Origin: Streptomyces venezuelae ATCC 10712
Lineage (GTDB): Bacteria; Actinomycetota; Actinomycetes; Streptomycetales; Streptomycetaceae
Direction: 5' to 3'
Assembly (NCBI RefSeq): GCF_008639165.1
Contig: NZ_CP029197.1
Location: 1,736,001 to 1,800,000, forward strand
DNA: 64,000 nt
Both the position numbers and the translations under genes were made by a program. Below are positions 28,950 through 38,692 of this stretch, piece by piece. The notes below the pieces were generated by a model. It did no database searches. It was not told where the DNA came from and worked only from the letters and a program-made list of their open reading frames with translations. Positions within the stretch are counted from its first letter, which is position 1. Every line of letters starts with the position of its first letter.

Positions 28950-28980
28950 GCCATGGGACCTTTGTCCCCACTACTCTCCG

Positions 28981-31932
28981 TCAGCGCCGGAGCACCCCGA
29001 GGGCGCGGCCGAGGAGACGGGCCCGGTCACTCGCTCCGGGCACGTGCTCGAGGCCGAAGCCGAGGAGGACGGTGTCACGCGTGGTGACCGCGGCCTGGGA
29101 GTGGAAGAGGGCCGCGGAGCGCGTCCAGTCGGAGCCGTTGCCGGGACTGCCGGCCGGTGCGCCCGGTGCGGTCCACGCGCCGAGGGAGGTCTCGAAGCCC
29201 TCGGTCTCGGTGGTGGTCGCGGTGACGAGCCGGGTGTCGTCGACGAAGGCGCCCATCTCTCCCGTACCGGGGTCGGAGATGTAGGAGACGGCGAGCTCGA
29301 CCTTCCGGCCGGCCCAGGCGCTCAGGTCGACGGAGGCCTGCCGCCAGCCGTTGGAGGGGCCGGTGAAGGCGTTCCAGGAGCCGGTGGTGCCGGTGGTGGC
29401 GCAGCCGTCCTCGCCGACGGTGAGGTAGTGGGCGAGGAAGGGGTGACCGCGGACGTAGTAGCCCTCGCCGCAGTCGGCGGGGGGCCGGGTGGAGGTGCCG
29501 CCGTTCCGGTCGGGCAGGGTCGTCCAGTCGTCCTGGCCGACCGTGTGGGCCTCGACGACGAGGTTGTCGTAGCCGGGCTCGGTGTCGTAGCTGACCTGGA
29601 AGTCGAGCCGCGGCCCGGCCGCGGCGGGGACGCCGGTGAGGTCGACGGTCCTGCTGAGCCTGGCCCAGGTGTCGTCGGTGTGCTTGACGGCGGCGAACGA
29701 CGCGCCCTCGGCGGGTTCGAAGGGGGTGCGGACGCCCGGGTAGTCACCGGCGGAGGCGCTGCTCGCGAACTGCGGGAAGTCCTTCGCCTTGAGGGTGTCG
29801 GAGGTGACGGTGTACGCGCCCGCGTTGTCGAGCGGATTGTCGGCGGCGTCGCCGAGGCCCGCGCCGACGCCCTTGAAGGCACCGGTGCCGGCGAAGGCGG
29901 GCGGGGTCTTCAGGCCCGCCCGGTGGTAGGCGCCGAGGTAGTACTGGGCGAAGTCGTTGGTCTCGGCCAGGCCGACCTGGGTGAGGCCGCCGGACTTCTC
30001 ACCGGCGTTGATCAGCTTGCCGCCCTCGTTGAGGTAGGCGCGGACGGCGAGCTGGGTGGCACCGGAGGGCCGCTCGGCGCCGGTGTACCAGACGACGGTG
30101 CGGAAGTGGGAGAGCACGCCGAGCGCGTCCGGGGTGCCCTGGGTGGCGACGTCCCAGACGGCGGCCCGGCGGCCGTTGTCGGCGAGTGCCTTCACGTACG
30201 CCGCGGTGTGCCGGCCCGGGGTGGTGCCGCCCTCGTCGGCGAGGACGAGCACGTCGCCGCGGGGACGCTCGGCCACCGTGTAGGTGAAGGGGGCGGAGGA
30301 GGTGGCGCGGCCCTCGCGGGTGCGGGCGGTGAACCAGACCTGGACGGTGTCGCCGGGCCCGGCGTCCTCGACCTCGGCGCGGTACTCGTCGAAGTAGAGG
30401 TTGTCCTCGCCGCCGTAGGTCTCGCCGCCCTTCCAGGCGTCGAGCCGCTCGCTGTGGGTGCGGCCGCCGTTGATCCGGTACTTCAGCGTCTTGTCGCGCA
30501 GCGACTTGCGGGCGGTGACGGCGACCTCCTGCTCCCCGCCGCGGGCGTAGGAGGTGGTGAAGGTCTTCGGGGTGAGGTCAGGGGCCTCGATGCCGACCGG
30601 GGAGACGGGCCGGTCCGGGTGGGCGGCGGTCTCGGCGACGGCGAGCGCGAAGGGGATGTTCTTGGCGAACTCGGCCTGGATCAGCTTCTCGTCGTCCGGG
30701 AAGGTGAAGACGGAGGCGCAGTCGGCCGGGTTCCAGGCGTCGTTCGGGTCGACCCGGGAGGCGGTGGCGCAGGTCGACATCTCCGGGGTGAACATCTGCA
30801 TGCCGTTGACGTTGGCGGCGTGTCCGTCCGCCTCGCCGTTGGTGATGTAGAGCTCCGAGGAGACCTGCGGCCGGTAGCCGGGCACGGCGGAGTTCTGCGG
30901 GGTGCCGGCGAGCGCCTTGAGGGCCACGTCGTCGGGGGTGTCGGTGGCGACCTGCCAGCCCACGCCGTACAGCAGGAGCTGGGCGGCCGAGTGGTAGTTG
31001 ATGCCGTACGCGAAGCCGATGCGCTTCTGGAAGGCGTCGAGGGCCCTGGTCTCGGGCTCCGACATGGGGCCCTTGCCGCGGAAGGTCTCGTCGGCCGGGT
31101 CGGGCGAGGAACCCTCGTTGTCGTAGCCCCACTTGTAGGCGAAGTTGCGGTTCAGGTCGACGCCGTCGCCGGCGGTGATCCGACCGTCGCCGTCGTTGTC
31201 GCGGAGGTTCTTGCGCCACTGCCGGTTCGCGGGGTCGGCGTGGGTGAAGTCGTACCCGTCCGGGTTGGCGGAGAGCACGAACCACAGCTCGGTGGAGTCG
31301 ACGATCCGGGTGATCCGCTCGTCCTTGCCGTACCCGTCGAGGTAATGGTGCATCAGCCGCCGGGTCATCTCCGGGGTGATCCACTCGCGGGCGTGCTGGT
31401 TGGACATGTACAGCATGGCGGGCTTGGAGCCGTCCTTGGCCCGCGGGGCGCCCTTGCTCACCTTGAGGGCGAGGATGTCCTGGCCCTTGAGGGTCTTGCC
31501 GATGGAGACGACCTTGGTGATCCCGGGGTTGGCCCGGGCGGTGTCGAGGATCTCCTGCTTCAGCCCGTTCGGGCCGCTGTACGGGCGGAAGACGCCGTCC
31601 CCCGCGGCGGCCACCCGCTTCTCGGCCTGGGCGGTCAGGTCGTGCTCGGCGAGTTCGACGCCCTGGCCGCGCAGCTGCCCGGCCTGCCGGCCGGTGAGGA
31701 AGAGCTCGACCGTCGCGGAGCCCCGCGCGGGCACCCGCTCGGTCAGTTCATGGGCGTCCGCACCGGCTTCGAGGAGCAGCGGCACCTGCTCCTTGGTGAC
31801 CTCGGCGCGCCATACGGAGAGGGCGTCACCGCCGTCCCGGTCGTTCGGCTGCGCTCCGGCGACGGGTGCCGCCGCCACGCCCGCGATCAGCAGTGAAGCC
31901 GCGGCGAGGATCGATCTCGCTCTGCGTCTCAT
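28981..31932 (-). CDS. Secreted M14 zinc carboxypeptidase, multidomain
   Basis: 983-aa extracellular enzyme. Sec signal peptide: MRRRAR, hydrophobic core to about residue 20, AGA cleavage near 27. A propeptide-like region follows to about 115. The M14 catalytic domain (about 118-435) has zinc ligands H180 and E183 (NQHAREWITPE) and H314 (INYHSAAQ), the DLNRNF substrate motif near 259, and the general base in QMFTPEMS. A DNDGDG loop at 245-250 suggests calcium binding. The C-terminal half holds Ig-like or immune-inhibitor-type beta domains (SWNAFTGPSNGWRQASVDLSAWAGRKVELAVSYISDP). Probably degrades proteins or peptides outside the cell. ATG 31932 follows AAGGGGGG. Confidence 0.9.
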   Translation of the reverse strand: MRRRARSILAAASLLIAGVAAAPVAGAQPNDRDGGDALSVWRAEVTKEQVPLLLEAGADAHELTERVPARGSATVELFLTGRQAGQLRGQGVELAEHDLTAQAEKRVAAAGDGVFRPYSGPNGLKQEILDTARANPGITKVVSIGKTLKGQDILALKVSKGAPRAKDGSKPAMLYMSNQHAREWITPEMTRRLMHHYLDGYGKDERITRIVDSTELWFVLSANPDGYDFTHADPANRQWRKNLRDNDGDGRITAGDGVDLNRNFAYKWGYDNEGSSPDPADETFRGKGPMSEPETRALDAFQKRIGFAYGINYHSAAQLLLYGVGWQVATDTPDDVALKALAGTPQNSAVPGYRPQVSSELYITNGEADGHAANVNGMQMFTPEMSTCATASRVDPNDAWNPADCASVFTFPDDEKLIQAEFAKNIPFALAVAETAAHPDRPVSPVGIEAPDLTPKTFTTSYARGGEQEVAVTARKSLRDKTLKYRINGGRTHSERLDAWKGGETYGGEDNLYFDEYRAEVEDAGPGDTVQVWFTARTREGRATSSAPFTYTVAERPRGDVLVLADEGGTTPGRHTAAYVKALADNGRRAAVWDVATQGTPDALGVLSHFRTVVWYTGAERPSGATQLAVRAYLNEGGKLINAGEKSGGLTQVGLAETNDFAQYYLGAYHRAGLKTPPAFAGTGAFKGVGAGLGDAADNPLDNAGAYTVTSDTLKAKDFPQFASSASAGDYPGVRTPFEPAEGASFAAVKHTDDTWARLSRTVDLTGVPAAAGPRLDFQVSYDTEPGYDNLVVEAHTVGQDDWTTLPDRNGGTSTRPPADCGEGYYVRGHPFLAHYLTVGEDGCATTGTTGSWNAFTGPSNGWRQASVDLSAWAGRKVELAVSYISDPGTGEMGAFVDDTRLVTATTTETEGFETSLGAWTAPGAPAGSPGNGSDWTRSAALFHSQAAVTTRDTVLLGFGLEHVPGASDRARLLGRALGVLRR

Positions 31933-31980
31933 GAGCCCCCCTTGCTGTTGTCTGCCACGAAGGTGAACAGACGCCAGGCT

Positions 31981-32004
31981 CATGGGCGCCCATGGGCCTG
32001 TCAA
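31981..32004 (-). promoter_or_regulatory. M14 peptidase promoter with palindromic operator candidate
   Basis: On the minus strand a consensus -35 TTGACA (32004-31999) is followed by the perfect palindrome CATGGGCGCCCATG (31981-31994) in the spacer or -10 area. A repressor bound there would block the promoter. The -10 itself is poor. Confidence 0.5.
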
Positions 32005-32035
32005 GGGCGCCTCGCGGGAGTGCCACGAGCGTACG

Positions 32036-32071
32036 AAAAAGCTGCCGGTGCCTCAGAAAGGCACCGGCAGC
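32036..32071 (-). terminator. Intrinsic terminator of the whiA operon
   Basis: Perfect 12-bp stem GCTGCCGGTGCC / GGCACCGGCAGC, 7-nt loop, followed on the minus strand by TTTTT: a canonical rho-independent terminator, rare in such GC-rich DNA. Confidence 0.92.
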
Positions 32072-32107
32072 GCGGAGTTCGTCAATTCCGTCCGGGGACG
32101 GCTCCGG

Positions 32108-33097
32108 TCAGCCGACCAGGCTGTCGTCGAGCTCCTCGGTCAGGTTGGACTCGGTCCCGGGAATGCCCAGGTCCTGCGCCCGCTTGTCGGCCATCGCGAG
32201 CAGCCGGCGGATCCGGCCGGCCACCGCGTCCTTCGTCAGCGGCGGGTCCGCGAGCGCGCCCAGCTCCTCAAGGGAGGCCTGCTTGTGCTCCATGCGGAGC
32301 CGGCCCGCCGCCGCGAGGTGCTCGGGCACCTCCTCGCCGAGGATCTCCAGCGCACGCTGCACCCGGGCCCCGGCGGCGACCGCGGCACGCGCCGAGCGGC
32401 GCAGGTTGGCGTCGTCGAAGTTGGCCAGCCGATTGGCGGTGGCGCGGACCTCGCGCCGCATCCGCCGCTCCTCCCAGGCCAGCACCGACTCGTGCGCGCC
32501 GAGCCGGGTGAGCAGGGCGCCGATCGCGTCGCCGTCACGGACGACGACCCGGTCCACGCCCCGCACCTCGCGGGCCTTCGCCGCGATGGAGAGCCGGCGC
32601 GCCGCGCCGACCAGGGCGAGCGCGGCCTCCGGGCCCGGGCAAGTGACCTCCAGCGAGGAGGACCGGCCGGGCTCGGTCAGCGAACCGTGCGCGAGGAAGG
32701 CGCCCCGCCAGGCCGCCTCCGCGTCACAGGTCGCCCCGGAGACCACCTGCGGGGGGAGGCCCCGGATGGGGCGGCCCCGGCCGTCCACGAGACCCGTCTG
32801 GCGGGCCAGCTGGTCGCCGCCGGCCACCACCCGCACCACGAAGCGCGAGCCGCGCCGCAGGCCGCCGGGGGCCATCACGATCAGCTCCGAGCTGTGCCCG
32901 AAGATCTCCAGGATGTCCCGCTTGAGCCGGCGGGCCGCCATCGCCGTGTCCAGCTCCGCCTCGATCACGATGCGGCCGCTCACCAGGTGCAGCCCGCCGG
33001 CGAACCGCAGGATCGACGAGACCTCTGCCTTCCTGCAGCAGGTCCGGGTGACGGGGAGCCGGGAGATCTCGTCCTTCACCGCTGCCGTCATCGCCAT
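32108..33097 (-). CDS. whiA: WhiA, sporulation regulator
   Basis: 329-aa WhiA. N-terminal LAGLIDADG-homing-endonuclease-like domain ([43 protein letters not shown] and [12 protein letters not shown]) that has lost nuclease function, and a C-terminal helix-turn-helix ([30 protein letters not shown]). In Streptomyces it works with WhiB to switch growing aerial hyphae to sporulation septation, activating ftsZ and other division genes. The sequence is nearly the same as what I remember from S. coelicolor. ATG 33097 overlaps yvcK by 10 nt. Last gene of uvrC-rapZ-yvcK-whiA. Confidence 0.97.
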
Positions 33098-34113
33098 GGG
33101 CCGATCCTTCCATGCATCCGAAAAATACGGTCGTACGCGGCGGCCAACAGCTCCGGGTCATGCTTCGCGGAGCCGTCGGGCCCGGCCACCGGCGCCAGCT
33201 CGACCGCGGCACCGAGCCGCTTGGCGGCGTCGGCGAGGGACTCGCGGTCGGGCACGGCGGCCTCGTCGGCCAGCACCACGTCCAGGGCGAGTTTAGGGGC
33301 GTGTCGTCCCAAAACCTCCAAATGACGCTGCGGGGAGAAGCCCTCGGTTTCTCCGGGCTGCGGCGCGAGGTTCAGCGAGAGCACCTTCCGGGCCTTCGTC
33401 TCGGCCAGCGCGTCCAGCAGTTCGGGCACGAGGAGGTGCGGGATCACCGAGGAGAACCAGGAGCCGGGACCGAGCACCACCCAGTCCGCGTCGAGGACCG
33501 CCTCGACCGCCTCCGGCACCGCCGGCGGGTCGTTCGGCACCAGGTGCACGGACTGGACGTCGCCCGGGGTGAGCGCCACCGTCGCCTGCCCGCGCACGGT
33601 GTCCACGTCGTCCGGGCGCTCCGGGTCGTGGCCCTTGACCAGCGCCTGCAGCTCCAGCGGTACGGCGGACATGGGCAGCACCCGGCCCTGGGCGCCGAGC
33701 AGCCGGCCCACCAGGTCCAGGGCCTGCACGGGGTCGCCGAGCTGCTCCCAGAGGGCGACGATCAGCAGGTTGCCGACGGCGTGGCCGTTGATCTCGCCCT
33801 TGGACTGGAAGCGGTGCTGGATGACCCGGGCCCAGGTCTGGCCCCAGTCGTCGTCCCCGCAGAGCGCGGCGAGCGCCTTGCGCAGGTCGCCGGGGGGCAG
33901 CACGCCCAGCTCCTCCCGGAGCCGGCCGCTGGAGCCCCCGTCGTCGGCGACGGTGACGACGGCGGTGAGGTCGCCGGTGATCCGGCGGAGGGCGGCGAGG
34001 GAGGCCGAGAGGCCCATGCCGCCGCCCAGTGCGACCACCTTCGGCTGGGCGCCGCGCCTGCGGAGGGTGCGCCGGGCCGTGAGGGTGGAGGCACGTCGGC
34101 GGTAGGGCTTCAC
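33088..34113 (-). CDS. yvcK: YvcK/CofD-like gluconeogenesis factor
   Basis: 341-aa YvcK-family protein (UDP-sugar-binding, CofD-like fold). [20 protein letters not shown] forms the glycine-rich nucleotide loop, then [35 protein letters not shown], and [17 protein letters not shown]; all diagnostic. Needed in other bacteria for growth on gluconeogenic carbon and for cell-wall shape. GTG 34113 overlaps the rapZ stop by 4 nt; longer in-frame reading upstream is a shadow of rapZ. Confidence 0.95.
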
Positions 34114-35072
34114 TCGCGCCCCATGTCCCGGTGCACGACGACGGTCTCGACCCCTTCGGCGGCGATGCGGGCCGCGAGCCGCTCGGCGGTGGCCACGGAG
34201 CGGTGCTTGCCGCCGGTGCAGCCCACGGCGATGGTCACGTACCGCTTGCCCTCGCGGCGGTAGCCCGCGGCGATCAGCTGGAGGAGCTCGGTGTAGCGGT
34301 CGAGGAACTCCTTGGCGCCGGGCTGGTTGTAGACGTAGTTCGACACCTCCTCGTTGAGCCCGGTGAAGGGGCGCAGCTCGGGGACCCAGTGCGGGTTCGG
34401 CAGGAAGCGCATGTCGACGACGAGGTCGGCGTCGACCGGCAGGCCGTACTTGAACCCGAAGGACATCACGGTGGCCCGCAGCTCGGGCTCCTCGTCGCCG
34501 GCGAACTGGGCGTCCATCTTGGCGCGCAGCTCGTGGACGTTGAGGCTGGAGGTGTCGATGACCAGGTCGGCGTCGCCGCGCAGCTCGCGCAGCAGGTCGC
34601 GCTCGGCGGCGATGCCGTCGGTGATCCGGCCGTCGCCCTGGAGCGGGTGCGGCCTGCGGACCGATTCGAACCGCCGGACGAGGGCGTCGTCGGAGGACTC
34701 GAGGAAGACGATCCGGCGGGTGACCTGCTTGGCGTCCAGGTCGGCGAGGGACTCCCTGAGGTTGTCGAAGAACTGCCGGCCGCGGACGTCCACGACGACG
34801 GCGATCCGGGCGACGTTGCCCTGGGAGCGGGCGCCGAGCTCCACCATGGTGGGGATCAGCGCGGGCGGCAGGTTGTCCACGACGAACCAGCCGAGGTCCT
34901 CCAGGCACTTCGCCGCGGTGGACCGGCCGGCTCCGGACATGCCGGAGATGATCACCAGCTCTGGAATGGCCGCCTCGGCGCCGCTGTCGCCGGGGGTCTC
35001 CTTCGTGCCCGTACTCACGTGTCCTGCTCCGTCTTCTCGGTCGTGCTGTTCGTGCCGTTCGTGCGCGGTCAT
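34110..35072 (-). CDS. rapZ: RapZ family nucleotide-binding protein
   Basis: 320-aa P-loop protein (formerly YvcJ/YhbJ). Walker [10 protein letters not shown] at about 44-52, Walker-B-like [11 protein letters not shown], and the C-terminal domain [25 protein letters not shown] followed by [22 protein letters not shown]. In E. coli RapZ steers RNase E toward small RNAs; in Gram-positives it binds nucleotides and the role is less clear. ATG 35072 overlaps uvrC by 4 nt; GTG at the [11 protein letters not shown] position (residue 19) is a possible later start. The conserved rapZ-yvcK-whiA trio. Confidence 0.94.
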   Translation of the reverse strand: MTAHERHEQHDREDGAGHVSTGTKETPGDSGAEAAIPELVIISGMSGAGRSTAAKCLEDLGWFVVDNLPPALIPTMVELGARSQGNVARIAVVVDVRGRQFFDNLRESLADLDAKQVTRRIVFLESSDDALVRRFESVRRPHPLQGDGRITDGIAAERDLLRELRGDADLVIDTSSLNVHELRAKMDAQFAGDEEPELRATVMSFGFKYGLPVDADLVVDMRFLPNPHWVPELRPFTGLNEEVSNYVYNQPGAKEFLDRYTELLQLIAAGYRREGKRYVTIAVGCTGGKHRSVATAERLAARIAAEGVETVVVHRDMGRE

Positions 35073-37045
35073 GCCGTGCCGCCCCCGTCGTCTTCCATGA
35101 TCTCTCCTGTCGCCGTGTTCACGGCGGGTGCGGCCGGGGCCGCCTGTGCGAGGGCCACGACGACCGCCTCCGCGGTCTTCCGGCCCATGCCGGGGACCTC
35201 GCAGATCTGCTCGATTGTCGCCTGCCTGAGCCGCTTCACCGAGCCGAAATGCTTGATCAACGCCCGTTTCCGCGTGTCGCCGAGGCCGGGGACCGCGTCG
35301 AGAGGGCTGGTCCGGATGCGTTTCGCGCGCTTCGAGCGCTGATAGCGGATGGCGAAGTCGTGAGCCGTGTCACGTACTCGCTGGAGGAGGTACAGGCCCT
35401 CGCTGGAGCGGGGCAGCACCACCGGGTCGTCGTCGCCGGGCAGCCACACCTCCTCCAGGCGCTTGGCGAGGCCGCAGACCGCGATGTCGTCGATCCCGAG
35501 CTCGTCGAGGGCCCGCCGGGCCGCCGCGACCTGCGGCTGCCCGCCGTCGACCACGACGAGCTGCGGCGGGTACGCGAAGCGCTTGGGCCGCCCGGTCTCG
35601 TCCGGGTCCTCGACGACGCCCTCGGCGTCCCATTCCCCGGTCTTCTCCTTCTCCGCGAGGTAGCGCCTGAAGCGGCGGCCGATCACCTCGTGCATGGACC
35701 GGACGTCGTCCTGGCCCTCGAAGCCCTTGATCTGGAAGCGGCGGTACTCGCTCTTGCGGGGCAGCCCGTCCTCGAAGACCACCATCGAGGCCACCACGTC
35801 CTCGCCCTGGAGGTGCGAGATGTCGAAGCACTCGATCCGCAGCGGCGCCGAGTCCAGGTCCAGGGCCTCGGCGATCTCCTCCAGGGCGCGGGAGCGGGTG
35901 GTCAGGTCGCTGGCGCGCTTCGTCTTGTGCAGCACGAGGGCCTGCTGGGCGTTCCGCGCGACGGTCGCCATCAGGTCCTTCTTGTCGCCGCGCTGCGGGA
36001 TGCGCAGCGAGACGTTGGACCCGCGGCGGCCGGCCAGCCAGGCGGTGACGGCCTCCGTGTCCTCCGGCAGGGCCGGGACCAGGACCTCCTTGGGGACCGT
36101 GTCACCGCTCTCCTCGCCGTACAGCTGCTGGATGGCGTGCTCGACGAGCCCGGCGGTGTCGACCGCCTCGACCTTGTCGGTGACCCAGCCGCGCTGGCCG
36201 CGGACGCGTCCGCCGCGCACGTGGAAGATCTGCACGGCCGCCTCCAGCTCGTCCTCGGCGAGCGCGATCAGGTCCGCGTCGGTGGCGTCGGCGAGCACGA
36301 CCGCGCTCTTCTCCATGGCCCGGCGCAGCGCCTCTATGTCGTCCCGGAGCCGCGCCGCCTTCTCGTACTCCATGTCCTCGGCCGCCAGCATCATCTGCTT
36401 CTCCAGCCGGCGGATGTACGTACCGGTGCGGCCGGCCATGAAGTCGCTGAATTCCTCGGCCAGTTCGCGGTGCTCCTCCGGGGTGACCCGGCCGACGCAG
36501 GGCGCCGAGCACTTGCCGATGTAGCCGAGGAGGCAGGGCCGGCCGGCGGAGGCGGCGTTCCGGAAGACTCCCGCGGAGCAGGTGCGCACCGGGAAGACCC
36601 GCAGCATCAGGTCGACGGTCTCGCGGATCGCCCACGCGTGCGCGTACGGCCCGAAGTAGCGGACGCCCTTCTTCTTGTGGCCGCGCATGACCTGGACGCG
36701 GGGGAACTCCTCGTTCATGGTCACGGCGAGGTACGGGTAGCTCTTGTCGTCCCGGTACTTGACGTTGAACCGGGGGTCGTACTCCTTGATCCAGGAGTAC
36801 TCCAGCTGCAGCGCCTCGACCTCGGTGGACACCACCGTCCACTCCACGGAGGCGGCCGTGGTCACCATGGTCGCCGTGCGCGGGTGCAGGCTCGTGATCG
36901 GCTGGAAGTAGTTCGCCAGCCGCTGGCGCAGGGACTTCGCCTTGCCCACGTAGATCACCCGGCGGTGCTCGTCGCGGAACTTGTAGACCCCCGGGGAGTC
37001 GGGGATCTGACCCGGCTTGGGGCGGTAGCTGGAGGGGTCTGCCAT
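35069..37045 (-). CDS. uvrC: Excinuclease ABC subunit C
   Basis: 658-aa UvrC: makes both incisions in nucleotide excision repair. GIY-YIG domain at the N terminus (SPGVYKFRD...[18 protein letters not shown]), the Cys-rich [17 protein letters not shown], the UVR helix [14 protein letters not shown], the RNase-H-like endonuclease ([23 protein letters not shown]), and C-terminal helix-hairpin-helix pair ([37 protein letters not shown]). ATG 37045; 20 in-frame upstream codons lie in the promoter and are excluded. Leads the operon, so damage induction from its promoter may carry into rapZ-yvcK-whiA. Confidence 0.96.
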   Translation of the reverse strand: MADPSSYRPKPGQIPDSPGVYKFRDEHRRVIYVGKAKSLRQRLANYFQPITSLHPRTATMVTTAASVEWTVVSTEVEALQLEYSWIKEYDPRFNVKYRDDKSYPYLAVTMNEEFPRVQVMRGHKKKGVRYFGPYAHAWAIRETVDLMLRVFPVRTCSAGVFRNAASAGRPCLLGYIGKCSAPCVGRVTPEEHRELAEEFSDFMAGRTGTYIRRLEKQMMLAAEDMEYEKAARLRDDIEALRRAMEKSAVVLADATDADLIALAEDELEAAVQIFHVRGGRVRGQRGWVTDKVEAVDTAGLVEHAIQQLYGEESGDTVPKEVLVPALPEDTEAVTAWLAGRRGSNVSLRIPQRGDKKDLMATVARNAQQALVLHKTKRASDLTTRSRALEEIAEALDLDSAPLRIECFDISHLQGEDVVASMVVFEDGLPRKSEYRRFQIKGFEGQDDVRSMHEVIGRRFRRYLAEKEKTGEWDAEGVVEDPDETGRPKRFAYPPQLVVVDGGQPQVAAARRALDELGIDDIAVCGLAKRLEEVWLPGDDDPVVLPRSSEGLYLLQRVRDTAHDFAIRYQRSKRAKRIRTSPLDAVPGLGDTRKRALIKHFGSVKRLRQATIEQICEVPGMGRKTAEAVVVALAQAAPAAPAVNTATGEIMEDDGGGTA

Positions 37046-37052
37046 GCTCCCC

Positions 37053-37074
37053 ACCCTACTGGCGGGCACCGACA
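37053..37074 (-). promoter_or_regulatory. RecA-NDp / PafBC-type promoter of uvrC
   Basis: Minus strand: TGTCGGTG (37074-37067), exactly 8 nt, TAGGGT (37058-37053), then 7 nt to the ATG. This is the mycobacterial LexA-independent damage promoter pattern TTGTCRGTG-N8-TAnnnT; the transcript would be leaderless. Confidence 0.8.
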
Positions 37075-37103
37075 CTCCCGCCGCGCCCGCTCGTTGGCGA
37101 AGC

Positions 37104-37856
37104 ATGGCGAATCAGGTGGCGGGACGGCTCGCGGACCGGGTGTGCGTGATCACCGGCGCGGCGAGCGGAATCGGGCGGGCGACGGCGGAGCGCTTCCTCT
37201 GGGAGGGGGCGCACGTGATCGCCGCCGACCTCGACGAGGAGCGACTCGCGACGCTGGAGGGGGTGGTCCCGGTCGTCGGCGACGTCTCCCGGGAGGAGGA
37301 CGCCCGGCGCATGATCGCCACGGCGGTGGACCGCTTCGGATGGCTGGACGTCCTGGTGGCGAACGCGGGCGTGATCCCGCTCCTGTCCGTCACGGAGGCG
37401 GAGGGCCGGGACTTTGACCGGGTGATGGCGGTGGACGGCCGCGGCATGTTCCTGACCTGCAAGTACGCGATCGAGGCGATGCTCGTCTCGGGCGGCGGGT
37501 CCATCGTCTGCACGTCGTCGATCTCGGGCGTCGCCGGGCAGGCCCGGCAGGCCGTCTACGGCCCCGCCAAGTTCGTGGCCACCGGCCTGACCAAGCACCT
37601 CGCGGTGGAGTGGGCGGAGCACGGGATCCGGGTGAACGCGGTGGCCCCGGGCACGATCGAGACGGAACGGGTGGTGGCGGCGCGGGTGGAGCCGGGCGGC
37701 CCGGAGTACCTGGAGGAGGTCCTCCGGGCCCACCCGATGGGGCGCTTCGGAAGCCCGGAGGAGGTGGCGGCGGCGATCCTCTTCCTGGCGTCGGACGAGG
37801 CGTCCTTCGTCACGGGCGCGATCCTGCCGGTGGACGGCGGCTACCTGGCCCGCTGA
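37104..37856 (+). CDS. SDR-family oxidoreductase
   Basis: 250-aa classical short-chain dehydrogenase. TGAASGIG cofactor motif at 17-24, NAG at 87-89, catalytic S139, Y152 and K156 (YGPAK), and the C-terminal [17 protein letters not shown]41 after the second strand (IAADLDEE) favours NAD. ATG 37104 ([13 protein letters not shown]) is chosen by homology; an in-frame ATG at 37044 overlaps the uvrC start and would run through the uvrC promoter. Substrate unknown. Divergent from uvrC. Confidence 0.88.
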   Translation: MANQVAGRLADRVCVITGAASGIGRATAERFLWEGAHVIAADLDEERLATLEGVVPVVGDVSREEDARRMIATAVDRFGWLDVLVANAGVIPLLSVTEAEGRDFDRVMAVDGRGMFLTCKYAIEAMLVSGGGSIVCTSSISGVAGQARQAVYGPAKFVATGLTKHLAVEWAEHGIRVNAVAPGTIETERVVAARVEPGGPEYLEEVLRAHPMGRFGSPEEVAAAILFLASDEASFVTGAILPVDGGYLAR

Positions 37857-37897
37857 CACCCGGGCCGGGTCCGGCGCCCGTCGGGGACGCCCTGGGG

Positions 37898-37924
37898 GTC
37901 CCCCCGGACGGGGTCCGGGGGGAC
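37898..37924. terminator. Bidirectional terminator hairpin
   Basis: GTCCCCCCGGAC-GGG-GTCCGGGGGGAC, perfect 12-bp stem, between the convergent SDR and anchored-protein genes. Same stem as at 19792-19816. Confidence 0.78.
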
Positions 37925-37930
37925 GGGCGG

Positions 37931-38692
37931 TCAGCCTTGCCGGCGGCGGCGGACGGCCCGGGCGCCCAGCAGGCCGAGGGCCAGGACCGCTCCCGCCCCC
38001 GCCGTCGCCGACACCACCGTGACCGTCGGCGGCGTGGACTCGGCCGTCTGCCCGGGCGCGCCGTACCCGCCCGCCGCGCCCTTCCGCGCGTACGCCGAGC
38101 CCGGCAGCTTGTCCCCGTACGCGCGGGACACCCGCTCCCGGTACGACGACAGGCTCGTCCCGTTCCGCCCCACCGCCCGGACCGCGTCCTCGTCCAGCGG
38201 CAGTACCTTCGCCCCCTTCTGGACGTACCACGCGTCGATCTGCGGCTCCCGGAACACGAGGCCGTCGCCGCCCATCTCCGCGTAGCGGATCTCGTCGTCC
38301 CCGGTGGCGATGTTGACCACCTGCCAGCCGCCGGCCCGCCGGACCGTCCACAGCGAGGCCTTCCGGCCGTCGGCGGACACCGCCCGGCTGGCCCGGAACT
38401 CGACCCGGGCGACGGGCGCCCCCGGCTTCCCCGCGACGAAGTCCGGGGAGAGGATCCGTACCGGCACCGACCCGCCCTCGACGCGCGGCGCGCCCGCCGA
38501 GCGGGCGGCGGCGCCCCCGTCCCGGGCGAAGAACCGGGCCAGCGTGGACAGGGTGGCGGGGGCGGACGCGGCCTGTTCGGGGGTCGGGGCCGGCGGCGCT
38601 TCGGCGGCGTCCGCCGGGAGCGCTCCGAGGAGGACGAGGGCGGCGGTGGCGAGGAGCCCGGCGCCGGTGGCTCGTGCGTTCATCGTCGTCAC
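37931..38692 (-). CDS. Secreted, C-terminally membrane-anchored protein
   Basis: 253-aa protein. Signal peptide (MNARATGAGLLATAALVLLGALPADA), an Ala/Pro-rich stretch, a globular domain of about 110 residues (SVPVRILSPDFVAGKPGAPVARVEFRASRAV ... LWTVRRAGGWQVVNIATGDDEIRYAEMG), an Ala/Gly/Pro linker (YGAPGQTAESTPPT), a C-terminal transmembrane helix and the basic tail RAVRRRRQG. It therefore faces outward and is held in the membrane; I see no LPxTG. GTG 38692 overlaps the peptidase gene by 4 nt (GTGA), so the two are made together. Function unknown; perhaps partner, substrate or inhibitor of the peptidase. Confidence 0.78.
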   Translation of the reverse strand: MTTMNARATGAGLLATAALVLLGALPADAAEAPPAPTPEQAASAPATLSTLARFFARDGGAAARSAGAPRVEGGSVPVRILSPDFVAGKPGAPVARVEFRASRAVSADGRKASLWTVRRAGGWQVVNIATGDDEIRYAEMGGDGLVFREPQIDAWYVQKGAKVLPLDEDAVRAVGRNGTSLSSYRERVSRAYGDKLPGSAYARKGAAGGYGAPGQTAESTPPTVTVVSATAGAGAVLALGLLGARAVRRRRQG

